Of a stretch of DNA of 37,035 nucleotides, positions 16,654-25,290 are shown in pieces. The translations under genes and the position numbers were made by a program. Each line of letters starts with the position of its first letter. Within the stretch, counting starts at the first letter, position 1. Origin of the DNA: a virus; the IMG/VR virus record IMGVR_UViG_3300036768_000736, positions 1 to 37,035 of that record; one strand, 5' to 3'. The notes under the pieces are model-generated. The model searched no databases, had not been told where the DNA came from, and was given only the letters and a program-made list of their open reading frames with translations.

Positions 16654-17261
16654 CAGGTCTTACCTCCAACCCCAGAAAATCGTGGCGGTTTCACGAATGT
16701 CATCCATTGGAACGGTTGAACGGTCTCGGGCATCTCCCCAGTCGCCATCAGCGCCTGCTGTTTTACATACTCTACAAGCCGACCGTGGAATACTTCCGGC
16801 ATATCAGGCTCATCCGTCAGATTTTCTCGCTCTTCAGGATTCCGATAGTAAATCAGTGTCACTGTCCCCGTAAAAGTCGCCGTCGTGGAAAATCTGATAA
16901 ACCTCGCAATGCTCGCCCCTGTGCCCGTGTGGTCAACCCAGTATCTCGGCAAAATCTGTGTTCCACCATTCAGCACAGGCGTAAATCGCCATACTTCATA
17001 ACAATCAGGCGGTAGAGGCACAGATGTCGTCGGCGTAAGCGCAATGGTCGTATTCCGACGATAGTAGTTGCGGAACGCCTCCAGATTCCGCATCGGGGCA
17101 ACCTGCTCCGCTTCCTGACCCATCACCCAGGCGTGAAAATCATAAACCCCCTGCGTAATCCAGTCCAGCACATTCGCCGTGTTATATGGCGATGTGCTCG
17201 CAGTAATCGTAGTTATATTCAGCGCAGACGCCACCCTGACCAGAATGTCAGATAGAAGCAT
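16653..17261 (-). CDS. head-tail adaptor-like neck protein 1
   Basis: 202 aa. N-terminal helices (LLSDILVRVASALN and VLDWITQGVYDFHAWVM), then VPLPPDCYEVWRF, then TGTVTLIYYRNPEERENL and a C-terminal helix with LVEYVKQQALMATGE. The L-P-P-D-C and YY segments align with gene 15515-16093, suggesting a shared fold or duplication. It comes right after the glycosyltransferase and overlaps its 3' end by 14 nt. Best reading is a P22 gp4-like adaptor; confidence is limited by the short motifs. Confidence 0.65.
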   Translation of the reverse strand: MLLSDILVRVASALNITTITASTSPYNTANVLDWITQGVYDFHAWVMGQEAEQVAPMRNLEAFRNYYRRNTTIALTPTTSVPLPPDCYEVWRFTPVLNGGTQILPRYWVDHTGTGASIARFIRFSTTATFTGTVTLIYYRNPEERENLTDEPDMPEVFHGRLVEYVKQQALMATGEMPETVQPFQWMTFVKPPRFSGVGGKT

Positions 17262-18018
17262 CAGACATCGCCCCCTCTACCGCCTTCGCCATCTCAATCG
17301 CTTCCATTATGTCAGGATATTCACCGGTGGGCAACTTCTGCAATCCCGTGTAACGCAGATAGTCGTGTATCGTGTAAACATAATAGCCCTTATGACCCAC
17401 CTGCACCCGACCATCTACCCACACCTTGAAGCCATATTCTCTCGCCTTCCAGCAAAAGTAAATATCCTCCGCAACGGGCTGGTGCTTGTCTCCCCAGACT
17501 TTTTCGTGTTGCAAAAACCACGGGGCAGGTATCGTCTCAAACACCTTTCTCTTTATCAGCACAAACGCCCCGCCCACAAAATCAACCTCAAAAAGCCTAT
17601 CCGTGTAAAACCGACCACGACCAACCAGCGACGCTTTTTCCCCTGGGTTCAATTCTCCGAATATGCCGAAAGCAGGTATCGCAGGCGGACTGCGCTTGGT
17701 CATCAACGCACCTACAATATCTCTGTCATCATCAAGTAGCCGTATCACCTGTGGCACCGTCCAGACCATATCCGTGTCCACAAAAAGCAGGTTCTCACAA
17801 TCAGAATGCAAAAACGCCTCCACCAGTTTATTCCTGTTCAGCGCAATATCAGAGCCACATAACTTGCAATACAGCAATTTTTTCGGATAACAGTTCTTCA
17901 ACGCATCCAGTTGCGCAAACCATTCGTCAAAAGTCTTTTCACTGTTATCCGACGGCGTCGCTACAAACAAACTGCCCAACCTGTGCGCTGGATTTTGTCC
18001 CGGTAGAATTGTCTTCAT
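17248..18018 (-). CDS. GT-A glycosyltransferase inside the head gene block
   Basis: 256 aa. NLLFVDTDMVW carries the DxD metal/nucleotide-sugar motif (D81, D83); DIVGALMTKRSPPAIPAF, VDFVGGAFVLIKRKVF and EDIYFCWKAREYGFKVWVD (E184, D185) are the acceptor-side and catalytic landmarks of GT2-like enzymes. No membrane segment, so cytoplasmic. It has its own strong AAAGGAGA site and lies between the capsid gene and the neck adaptors. Glycosylation of capsid or neck protein is the natural inference from this location; modification of a host sugar or of DNA is the alternative. Confidence 0.88.
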   Translation of the reverse strand: MKTILPGQNPAHRLGSLFVATPSDNSEKTFDEWFAQLDALKNCYPKKLLYCKLCGSDIALNRNKLVEAFLHSDCENLLFVDTDMVWTVPQVIRLLDDDRDIVGALMTKRSPPAIPAFGIFGELNPGEKASLVGRGRFYTDRLFEVDFVGGAFVLIKRKVFETIPAPWFLQHEKVWGDKHQPVAEDIYFCWKAREYGFKVWVDGRVQVGHKGYYVYTIHDYLRYTGLQKLPTGEYPDIMEAIEMAKAVEGAMSDASI

Positions 18019-18053
18019 TTTGTCTCCTTTATGCCCTGTTTGTCCCGTTTATT

Positions 18054-18091
18054 GACGAGGGGCGGACGGCACCGTCCCGCCCGCCCCCGTC
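18054..18091 (-). terminator. GC-rich hairpin after the capsid gene (attenuator or mRNA stabiliser)
   Basis: Minus-strand RNA can pair the GACGGGGGCGG side with CCGCCCCTCGTC around a tight turn, with a bulge of a few G residues. It lies 10 nt after the capsid stop and 36 nt before the glycosyltransferase start. No run of U follows (AATAAACGG), so full termination is unlikely. A partial stop or 3'-end protection that raises capsid mRNA over the next gene is plausible. Confidence 0.5.
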
Positions 18092-18100
18092 ATCACCCCG

Positions 18101-19270
18101 CTACGATGTGCTGATAGCCGTGATGTTCTTGAAGATGGCGTGGTGGAACTCGTTGCCAACTATCAGCGAATAGTATGCCGACCACTTCTTCTGCTTGACA
18201 CGGGCAGCAGTGTTCGGAATGTCCACAAGGCGGATGTCCAGACCGTCCACGACCGCAAGGGCAAGGTCAGGCAGGTGCACCAAAAATCCCCAGCCCGGAG
18301 TATTGAGATATGGCGTCCCGAATAGCGGATGGCGCACAATATCAACCACCCCATAGCCGGGAATGGCGACCTTGTGAATTTGAGTGCCCAGTATCGTGTC
18401 GGTCACCTCAAGGCGCACCTGGTAGCCTTGAATGCCCTCTACCCAGGTCCGTAACGCCCCAAGCAGTGTGTCGCCAGCAAAGATAACACAGTTCTCAGGC
18501 TGGGCACCACGCTGGAACGCCGCCTTGAGGGTGTTATTGAACGCCGTCCACGATAGTGTGGTCGTGTTCAATACATTGCTGGTCACAAAGTAATTCAGAC
18601 CGCCCATTGAGGTTTCACGGTTTGCCGCCCCGTCATCAGACCGCTTGCCAAAGAACAGCGCCTTTTCAATCTGAAGCAGAAGACGAGCATAGGCTTCCCG
18701 CTCCATCTGCGCTTCGTGGTTTTCAAGGGCATAACGCGAAATGATACGGTCAAGGTCACTGACGGGTATCAGTTCCTCAAATATCTCAATCATATTGTAT
18801 TTCGCGTTTGCCTCCTGATACCGTGCTTCCGGCGGTGCGTCCTGCTCCTTCTGGACAGCATTCATAATGACCAGCGTTTGACCGCTGGAAATTGCGGCCG
18901 CAGTCGTGCCACGATAGCCACGAGTTGCGGTCACATCATCATTAGAAATTGCCGTCACACGGAGTAGTTCCTCCGTCACCGGGTTGAACAGAATATCGTT
19001 CACCCGAAGACGAGCACCGTGCCCGCTACTAAGAGAGAAGGTCGTCTGTCCGGCGGTAACCGTTAGTGTCACAGCGACCTGCTGTGGGTATAATGTGCGT
19101 TCCACCCATTCCACTTTTGCCTGGTCAACGGTCTGCTTTTTCTTTAGCGCCCGTAGCAGGGTGACGAGTGGATACATCGCCGCCCATTCAAGTTTTACGC
19201 TTGGATCTACATACCGCTTGACGAGTGACGCGTCAGCGGTTGACGATAAAACATTTGCGACAATTCCCAT
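18101..19270 (-). CDS. major capsid protein (HK97 fold, SU10/DUF5309-like)
   Basis: 389 aa. Landmarks are KLEWAAMYPLVTLLRAL near the N-terminus, a beta domain with TVTAGQTTFSLSSG and VTATRGYRGTTAAA, then IEIFEELIPVSDLDRIISRY and the C-terminal REAYARLLLQIEKALFFG helix with a long beta tail. This order matches the DUF5309 type of capsid protein seen in SU10-like podoviruses. It follows the scaffold gene and has a strong AAGGAGGG site 7 bases before ATG, fitting high expression. A hairpin after the gene may set it apart from downstream genes. Confidence 0.9.
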   Translation of the reverse strand: MGIVANVLSSTADASLVKRYVDPSVKLEWAAMYPLVTLLRALKKKQTVDQAKVEWVERTLYPQQVAVTLTVTAGQTTFSLSSGHGARLRVNDILFNPVTEELLRVTAISNDDVTATRGYRGTTAAAISSGQTLVIMNAVQKEQDAPPEARYQEANAKYNMIEIFEELIPVSDLDRIISRYALENHEAQMEREAYARLLLQIEKALFFGKRSDDGAANRETSMGGLNYFVTSNVLNTTTLSWTAFNNTLKAAFQRGAQPENCVIFAGDTLLGALRTWVEGIQGYQVRLEVTDTILGTQIHKVAIPGYGVVDIVRHPLFGTPYLNTPGWGFLVHLPDLALAVVDGLDIRLVDIPNTAARVKQKKWSAYYSLIVGNEFHHAIFKNITAISTS

Positions 19271-19320
19271 TTTTTAGCCCTCCTTTTTTATAGTGTTTCT
19301 CAAGGAGGCGCCTGAACTGG

Positions 19321-20001
19321 TCAGAAAGGTTTGTAGTCGGGCTCTCCGGGTTCTTTTTCTGGTGGCGGCTTGCGTTCAGGGGGAACGCTATCAACCGGCT
19401 TGATGGCGCCTTTCGGTTGCGGTGGCGGTGAAGTTCCCATACGAGCAGCCTTTGCCGCAAGAAGGAGTAGTTCATCCGCGTCCACCTCCCCGCGCTGATA
19501 TGCCGCCGCAAGCCGTTGCGCCTCTGTAAGATACTGGTCGGCGTCCGGGTGCTTCGTCTTCAGTTTCAGTTGCTTATTCTCGGCTTCCAGAGCCGCGAGC
19601 CGGCTTGCAACCGGCGTAACAATTTGAGACGCCAACTGCTCGGCGCGCTTCAGAAGCGCCTGCTCCTGAAGCCGTGCCGCCTCCTCAAAGTTCCCTGCCT
19701 CCCAGAGGGCGGCAACTTTCTTGCCGATGTCCTCTTGAGGCTGAGCCGACTGCGCCAGCCGCTCTTGAAGTTCGGCGTTCAATTTGCGCAACTCGCCGAC
19801 TTCGTTGCTCCATTTACCAAGCAAATACTCCTGCCCCTGGATTTTGGACTGCAACGCCTCTATCTGTGCCTTCAGCGCCTGGATTTCAGGGCTGACGCTA
19901 CCCGCACCAGAAGTTCCAGTGCCGTCTCCATTCGGCGCCGGGGCTTCCGCGTATCCGGTCGCCTCCTGGGAGCCTGTCCCTTCACGGTATTCATCTGACA
20001 C
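19321..20001 (-). CDS. capsid scaffolding protein
   Basis: 226 aa. Start set at GTG 20001: it lies 6 bases after GGAGGTG, while earlier in-frame codons lie deep in the upstream gene. Acidic Ser/Gly/Pro-rich N-terminus, long coiled coil from about 40 to 150 (IQALKAQIEALQSKIQGQ and following), and a Pro/Lys C-terminus ending DYKPF. Coiled-coil, highly charged proteins immediately before the capsid gene are typically scaffolds. The GTG start overlaps the previous stop by 11 nt. Confidence 0.8.
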   Translation of the reverse strand: MSDEYREGTGSQEATGYAEAPAPNGDGTGTSGAGSVSPEIQALKAQIEALQSKIQGQEYLLGKWSNEVGELRKLNAELQERLAQSAQPQEDIGKKVAALWEAGNFEEAARLQEQALLKRAEQLASQIVTPVASRLAALEAENKQLKLKTKHPDADQYLTEAQRLAAAYQRGEVDADELLLLAAKAARMGTSPPPQPKGAIKPVDSVPPERKPPPEKEPGEPDYKPF

Positions 20002-20317
20002 TGCGAACACCTCCATTGAGATTTTTGATTTCTTCGTCAAGGTCATCAATGATATCCTGCAGGTTTTCAAGATACTGCGCAAAATTTGCGAACGCCTCTA
20101 TTTTGCCTGCAACCCGCAGTAGTTCTTCGCCTTTGTAATTTCCAAGTTCCGTCGCCAGCCGAAACACCTCTCGCCGCAAATACTCCGCCAGATAAAACCG
20201 GTCGCCATCCCGCAGTTCCACCGCTTTATTCCGAAGCGTAATCAGCGCTTCGGCTTCTTCGTCATCCTTCCAGCCAGCACCACGAAAGAACGACCTGATT
20301 TGCTCAACCAGTCTCAT
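19991..20317 (-). CDS. small helical protein between portal and scaffold, 108 aa
   Basis: ATGA overlap with the portal stop. Entirely helical and charged, with an N-terminal basic helix (RLVEQIRSFFRGAG) and an acidic coiled-coil-like C-terminal part (NLQDIIDDLDEEIKNL). No family recognised. The place between portal and scaffold suggests a head assembly accessory. Confidence 0.65.
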   Translation of the reverse strand: MRLVEQIRSFFRGAGWKDDEEAEALITLRNKAVELRDGDRFYLAEYLRREVFRLATELGNYKGEELLRVAGKIEAFANFAQYLENLQDIIDDLDEEIKNLNGGVRSVR

Positions 20318-22071
20318 CGCTCTATCGCCCCCATCAGAGGTGCCTCAATAACACTATTCTGCTTGAGTAACGCCCCTTCTTCTTCAGGCGGTAACTTTTC
20401 TGGTGGCACAATCCCACCCGTTTGACCGCCCGACTGCGCTTGCGAAACACCAGCACCTTGCCCCTGCTCCTGACCCGCAGGCACCGTAACCAGCACCGCC
20501 GCATCGTTGAAGCCATAAATCTGGAACAACTTTTCAAGGAAATATGGCACATTCGTGTAAGGGCTTTGCAACGCTACCTGCGCAAGTAGTAACATATTGC
20601 GTTGTAACATCTGCTCGTTTACATAACGGCTCCCCGTCTTTATCACCACATCCCAGTCGTCGCTCTCTTCAAGAACCGCACGCGCAAATTCATCATTTAC
20701 ATTCTGACCCATAAATCGGTCGCCTAAAATGCGCCTGATTGCCTGCGTCGCAGAATAAGCATTGCTCCTCGCAAGCCTGTGTATCCATTGTATCATCGGC
20801 TCAATCAAACCCATCTCTAATGTCCGCAAATACGACTTGACCCCTATTGCACCCTGCCGTATCAACCCGCTAAACTCTGTCGCAGTGTCCACACCTGCCG
20901 CAGATACTCCCTGTATCATTGGATAAACGCCAGACGCATCATCCGCCACCCTGGTGCTCGTTGTCCGCAACGCCATCCCAGCCTGCCCAATGTCCTGAAC
21001 AAGTAACGGTTGTATCAGGTCTGAAAGCGGTCTATCCGCCAGCGAGCCCCGACCAGACATCACTTGAATAATGCCCTCCGGGCGTATCTCTATGTCTTCC
21101 CTCGCTATGGCACCTTTACGCACCAGAAACATCCGATAAGTCTGAAGCGCCAGATTGTCCATCAGCATATTGTCAATCGTAATCTGACGGTCTTCTTCAG
21201 GCTTCAAAATCGTCCACAACCCGTCGCCCCAGATACCGGTCTGCTTCCTGATAAACTGCGTCATAATTATCGGCTTCATTCCCCATTTGTGATTGTCAAC
21301 GGCGATGACTTCCCTGCGATTGAGGATAAATGTCGTCACATCATCCTCATAAACTTCCAGCACTTCTGCGAACGACTGCCATCCCGTCGGCGCCGACCCA
21401 GTCTCACCCAGATACGCCCTCCGTTGCGCCTCCGGCGTTATCTCCCCACTCTCCGCCATAATCGGAATGCCCGCTTCCAACGCCTCATCTGAAAACGAAT
21501 ACACTCCACGCTCCCTCAACCGCCTCAAAATATGCTTCGGCACAACATTGCGAATGATGATATACTCAGCCATCTCTACAGATGTCGCATTAGGTTCAGG
21601 ATACACCGTCAACAGGTCACGCCACTTCACTATCGGGCAATGCTTTTCAGCGTCCCAGTGAAGCGTCACAACCCCTGTCCCCAGTAAAATATGCTGGTGT
21701 ATCGCATCTTCAAGTTCTCTCAACGCCTTGCATTGCTTCAGCCAAATCCTGTCAACCTTCTTCAGCGCCATAGCAGGTATCGTGTCCAGCGGTTCTACAG
21801 GCTGAATGTCAAAAAAGTCTTCGTTCGCTCCCCATAACGCCTCAATAATGTTATCCTTCAGCACCCGAACCTTTGTATAAATCAATGGCACATAAATACG
21901 GCTCCGACCGCTTCCCCACTTTATCACAGTCTCATCACGAGCAAAACGACGGTCACCTTCCTGCCACTTCGCCGTCATATCCGACCGATACAAAAATGCC
22001 GTCGTGAACCAGCGATTGACCTGGTCTATCTTCTCCTGCGGGTCAAACCCTCGCAGGTTATATTCAGGCAC
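20314..22071 (-). CDS. portal protein
   Basis: 585 aa. N-terminal region (KWQEGDRRFARDE then RSRIYVPLIYTKVRVLKDNI) is typical of podoviral portals; the central KWRDLLTVYPEPNATSVEMA and GDGLWTILKPEEDRQITIDNM segments and the long C-terminal helices (GVKSYLRTLEMGLIEPMIQW) fit the wing, clip and stem layout. It builds the dodecameric DNA gate with which terminase docks. Overlaps the terminase gene by 8 nt and is followed by scaffold and capsid. The C-terminus is Gln/Gly/Pro-rich. Confidence 0.92.
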   Translation of the reverse strand: MPEYNLRGFDPQEKIDQVNRWFTTAFLYRSDMTAKWQEGDRRFARDETVIKWGSGRSRIYVPLIYTKVRVLKDNIIEALWGANEDFFDIQPVEPLDTIPAMALKKVDRIWLKQCKALRELEDAIHQHILLGTGVVTLHWDAEKHCPIVKWRDLLTVYPEPNATSVEMAEYIIIRNVVPKHILRRLRERGVYSFSDEALEAGIPIMAESGEITPEAQRRAYLGETGSAPTGWQSFAEVLEVYEDDVTTFILNRREVIAVDNHKWGMKPIIMTQFIRKQTGIWGDGLWTILKPEEDRQITIDNMLMDNLALQTYRMFLVRKGAIAREDIEIRPEGIIQVMSGRGSLADRPLSDLIQPLLVQDIGQAGMALRTTSTRVADDASGVYPMIQGVSAAGVDTATEFSGLIRQGAIGVKSYLRTLEMGLIEPMIQWIHRLARSNAYSATQAIRRILGDRFMGQNVNDEFARAVLEESDDWDVVIKTGSRYVNEQMLQRNMLLLAQVALQSPYTNVPYFLEKLFQIYGFNDAAVLVTVPAGQEQGQGAGVSQAQSGGQTGGIVPPEKLPPEEEGALLKQNSVIEAPLMGAIER

Positions 22072-23680
22072 AGAAGGCAGGATACCTCATCCTCCTTTCA
22101 GCGCCAACCGCTTCCCTTATCGCTTCCGCCAGCGGTTTGCGCTTCAACGGATTATATGGCTCAAACTTGCGCTCTACAACCACACCTTCTTCTCCGGGCT
22201 CCCAAAAATGTAGCCTCGCCCGATAAAGCATATAACAAGCCATCACAGCATCTTCAGAGTTCCGTGCTTCAAGCAGGTGATTACGAAACTCGTGAATAAT
22301 CCTCGCCCATACACTATCAGCAGGGATTTCTTCTTCACTGTTATACGGAATGTAAAACTCCCATTGATACCTCTTGAACATAGTTTCAAGCCCGGCTAAC
22401 CCAAGCATCGGGTCAAGTTTCCGCACACCCGTCTGAATGGCCACAATCTCTAATTGCGTCTCCTCGCCCCACTGGTCAATCAGCGCATCCTGCTGTGCAT
22501 CTCCTTCAACCGCAAATATCTCAGGGTGAAGCCTATCATCTATGTCTTTGAACAGGTCAGGAATGTCAGATGGATTGGCAAGTTGATACGCCTCAAACAC
22601 TCTTACGACGCCATCGGACCCGATTGACCCTACCACCACCAGCGTCCCACGCCGGGTCTTGCTGGACGGGTCGCACCCAACAAAAATACGCCCTTCTACC
22701 ACAGACGCAGGCAACGGCATATTGCCACGAAAACGCAGTGTCTTGTCAAACGACGGAAATGTCCGTGTCCCCTGCGAAAGAATGCGCAAATGATAGGCAC
22801 GGTCAAAATCAGCAAGGTCGTTGCTCTCACGACGCCTCCGCTCATATTCCTCAGCAGACCACCACAACGGCAATTTACCCGCAAATTCACCATTTACATA
22901 CATATTGAAATGTGTATATGTGCCTTCTTCGCCGTCTTCTTTGTCCGCAAGGGCAATCTTTAGATGTGCAAACTGCTTGGTCGCCAGTGCCATCTGCATC
23001 GCATCCGACCCGTGCCACGGCGTCCCTATCCAGATAATCCAGCCATCAGGCACCAGCGTCTTGAAGACATCCGCGCTTATCTTTGTCCATACATTCGCTC
23101 TCTCAATCTGACTCGTCAGTGAGTTCTCTTTGTCACACGGGTCATCCAGAATAATCCCGGACGCTCTCGCACCAGTCAAACCACTGGAAATACCATACGA
23201 CCTCACTTCGCCCGCAGGTCTGCCATCCCGCAACTTCAAGCGCAACCACTCCGTCGCCCACCTCTGACGGTCAGGTCTCACCTCCGGGAAAATCAACCCA
23301 TAAGCCTCCGACTCTATAATCCGCCGCACACCATCCGCCTTTGCCTTCGCCTGCGCATCCGTATTGCTGATAATCAGAATCCTGGAAAACGGCTCAACTC
23401 CCATCCGCCACGCCGTATATGCACACGCAACCTCTGTCGTCTTACCGTGCCCACGCGGTAACTCTATAATCAGCCTACGATTTCCCGCCTCAAAGTTCTC
23501 TCTCACAAACCGCCACACCGCACGATGTACCTCACCCAGTTTTACAGGGTGCCCTTTCTGGTCCCTAACAACGGATTCAATGAAAACCTCCGGGTTCTCC
23601 CTCGCTTCCAGTATCCGCCTCGCAACGACCTCCGACCGCCTCACAAGCCCTAAAACCCTGTCCCGAAATTCATTGCCCAT
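22064..23680 (-). CDS. terminase large subunit (ATPase and nuclease)
   Basis: 538 aa. Walker A is PRGHGKTT (75-82), Walker B IILDD (176-180), and WIGTPWHGSD follows as the coupling region. The RNase H-like nuclease half starts at IFVGCDPSS (D337) with FAVEGDAQQDALID near 390-402 as the second acidic motif. It packages DNA through the portal. Upstream is a small terminase candidate, separated by a glycosyltransferase gene. A TGG-TAAAAT extended -10-like element is present on the minus strand at 23704-23712 before the gene. Confidence 0.95.
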   Translation of the reverse strand: MGNEFRDRVLGLVRRSEVVARRILEARENPEVFIESVVRDQKGHPVKLGEVHRAVWRFVRENFEAGNRRLIIELPRGHGKTTEVACAYTAWRMGVEPFSRILIISNTDAQAKAKADGVRRIIESEAYGLIFPEVRPDRQRWATEWLRLKLRDGRPAGEVRSYGISSGLTGARASGIILDDPCDKENSLTSQIERANVWTKISADVFKTLVPDGWIIWIGTPWHGSDAMQMALATKQFAHLKIALADKEDGEEGTYTHFNMYVNGEFAGKLPLWWSAEEYERRRRESNDLADFDRAYHLRILSQGTRTFPSFDKTLRFRGNMPLPASVVEGRIFVGCDPSSKTRRGTLVVVGSIGSDGVVRVFEAYQLANPSDIPDLFKDIDDRLHPEIFAVEGDAQQDALIDQWGEETQLEIVAIQTGVRKLDPMLGLAGLETMFKRYQWEFYIPYNSEEEIPADSVWARIIHEFRNHLLEARNSEDAVMACYMLYRARLHFWEPGEEGVVVERKFEPYNPLKRKPLAEAIREAVGAERRMRYPAFCA

Positions 23681-23738
23681 CCTACCCTTCCCACCAACAC
23701 CTCATTTTACCACATTTGCTAACTATCTTGACAACCTG

Positions 23739-24527
23739 TCAACCATTGTCACTACTTCCACCGCCTTTCTCCCATTTGCTCCTGAATAATCTCTCATCCG
23801 CTTCTCTCCATTCCTCCAATTGCTTCCTATCCAGCCCTGCCGTCGTCGCCCCTTGAATGTGCCAGATGTAAAACCGACTTGGAACAACCACCGGAATACT
23901 GTAAAACCCTAACCGCTTCCCCCAATCATCATCGCCAAACCATAGCCGATATGCCTCATCAAACCCACCCACAAGGTCAAACACTTCCCTCTGCGCAAAA
24001 AAGCAAAACCCCGCCAGCCCGCACCTCTCATAAACCACTATCTCGCTGTCCTCCATTTGCCCCCGACGAAACATAAATGTCGCCATCGCCTCTAACACCT
24101 GCGACGCCTTCACCCGCGCCACTGGTATCGCCCAGCCCTCCGCAACCTTCCTCTCCGCTCCAGGCGGATAACTCCATAACGGGCACACAACCCGCTTCCC
24201 CTTCTTCAACTCCTCACATACCGCAACATCCCAGCCCCTCGTAAAGAACACATCATCGTGCACAATCCCTATATAGTCACCGCTCGCTTTCTTCAACCCC
24301 TCATTCCATAACCGGTATAACGACCCACCATCCGCTAACCCTCCTCGCACCACCTCAACCACGCTCGCTATCTCCTCAATATTCCCGCCATCTTCTTCAA
24401 CTATCTCCCCATCGTGCAATACTATCGTCTCTAACTCCACACTCTCATTCCCACCATATAAACTGTAAAGCATCTCCCTCACTAACCGAAACCCACGAAC
24501 AGGAACCACCACGCTAACCTTCTTCAT
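23739..24527 (-). CDS. GT2-family glycosyltransferase
   Basis: 262 aa from ATG 24527, which shares a base with the preceding TGA (TGATG). N-terminal SVVVPVRGF strand, EGLKKASGDYIGIVHDDVFF with the DDV (D91-V93) metal motif, GFCFFAQREVFDLVGGFDEAY and FGDDDWGKRL as the catalytic/acceptor loop, then HIQGATT. These are classic GT2 landmarks. Soluble, no membrane segment. Sits between the small and large terminase genes, unlike normal packaging operons. With the second glycosyltransferase at 17248 it brackets the head module, suggesting virion glycosylation, though host-surface or DNA targets are possible. Confidence 0.9.
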   Translation of the reverse strand: MKKVSVVVPVRGFRLVREMLYSLYGGNESVELETIVLHDGEIVEEDGGNIEEIASVVEVVRGGLADGGSLYRLWNEGLKKASGDYIGIVHDDVFFTRGWDVAVCEELKKGKRVVCPLWSYPPGAERKVAEGWAIPVARVKASQVLEAMATFMFRRGQMEDSEIVVYERCGLAGFCFFAQREVFDLVGGFDEAYRLWFGDDDWGKRLGFYSIPVVVPSRFYIWHIQGATTAGLDRKQLEEWREADERLFRSKWEKGGGSSDNG

Positions 24528-24928
24528 CACCCTTCACCCCCAATATTCAACACCCTCATCATCTCCTCAACTTCTTTCTCCACTTGCCCAATCTTCTCCG
24601 GATTAGCCACCAACCACTCTATAAACCGACGCCCTCCTTCCTCAAACTTCCCACGCTCCCTCTCCTCATACGCCCTCATTATCATCGGCACAAACACCTT
24701 CGCCATCTTCGCATCTCCCTCTAATAACCCGTCCCATATCATCTCCGCTAACACCGCCATCCTCGTCTTCCCTTGCCCAACTACTTTATCACCCAACTCC
24801 AACAATAAGTCCTCCAGCCTCCGCCCTATCACCACATCCGCATTCATCTTCTTCGCTACACCATCAACCTCCGCCTTCAACCTCGCCCTCAACATAGCCT
24901 TCGCCCTGCTCCTACTCATCCCTTCCAT
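24527..24928 (-). CDS. putative terminase small subunit
   Basis: 133 aa from ATG 24928, preferred over the in-frame ATG at 24976 because GAGAGGTGAG lies 7-15 bases before it; the real start may also be ATG 24919. Basic N-terminus (SRSRAKAMLRARLKAEVD), helical middle with AEMIWDGLLEGDAKMAKVF, and an acidic coiled C-terminus. Helical build, size and first place in the late operon fit a small terminase, but no signature motif is decisive. Confidence 0.5.
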   Translation of the reverse strand: MEGMSRSRAKAMLRARLKAEVDGVAKKMNADVVIGRRLEDLLLELGDKVVGQGKTRMAVLAEMIWDGLLEGDAKMAKVFVPMIMRAYEERERGKFEEGGRRFIEWLVANPEKIGQVEKEVEEMMRVLNIGGEG

Positions 24929-25079
24929 CTCACCACTCACCTCTCCCAAACACCATCCTACCACATACCACCCCAAACCTCACCAACACTCATCTACACC
25001 ACACTCACTTCACCAGACCCCTCAAATTCTCTTTTATCCACCACCTAATACCTCACCCCGCTATAATTACCCTCGCCAG

Positions 25080-25107
25080 ATTATTTACCCCCATAAAACA
25101 CCATCAA
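25080..25107 (-). promoter_or_regulatory. candidate late (leftward) promoter
   Basis: On the minus strand TTGATG (25107-25102), a 16-base spacer and AATAAT (25085-25080) make a sigma-70-like pair with one to two mismatches per box. It would start RNA about 150 bases before the small terminase gene. It lies in the G-poor segment, so chance matches are a concern. No better minus-strand pair was seen in 24930-25140. Confidence 0.35.
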
Positions 25108-25140
25108 AACACCTCAACCGTGAAACCGTAGAACAAACCC

Positions 25141-25290
25141 ACACCCGGAAAAAGTAACCTAACCCGGAAATGGGGAAACAGGAAAGCCAGAAAACACAGA
25201 AGCAGAAGAACGGAAAACCAAAAGTCCAGAAACCCGGAAACCCAGAAACCTGAAACCCAAAAGCCCGGAAGCCGAGAACCCAGGAAACCC
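25141..25290. repeat. degenerate A-tract / CCCGGAAA repeats
   Basis: About 15 loosely repeated units of 8-10 bases such as CCCGGAAAC, CCAGAAAC and CCCAAAAG, purine-rich on the plus strand. Runs of A recur roughly once per helical turn, which can bend DNA. The minus-strand reading frames through it encode only repetitive Gly/Phe/Leu sequence and lack ribosome sites. Confidence 0.55.

Noticed and set aside
18611-18639. Hammerhead-like CTGATGA and GAAA on the minus strand inside the capsid gene
   Set aside because: Stem II would be three pairs with wrong closing bases, and no stem III or matching stem I arm exists; it is coding sequence by chance.
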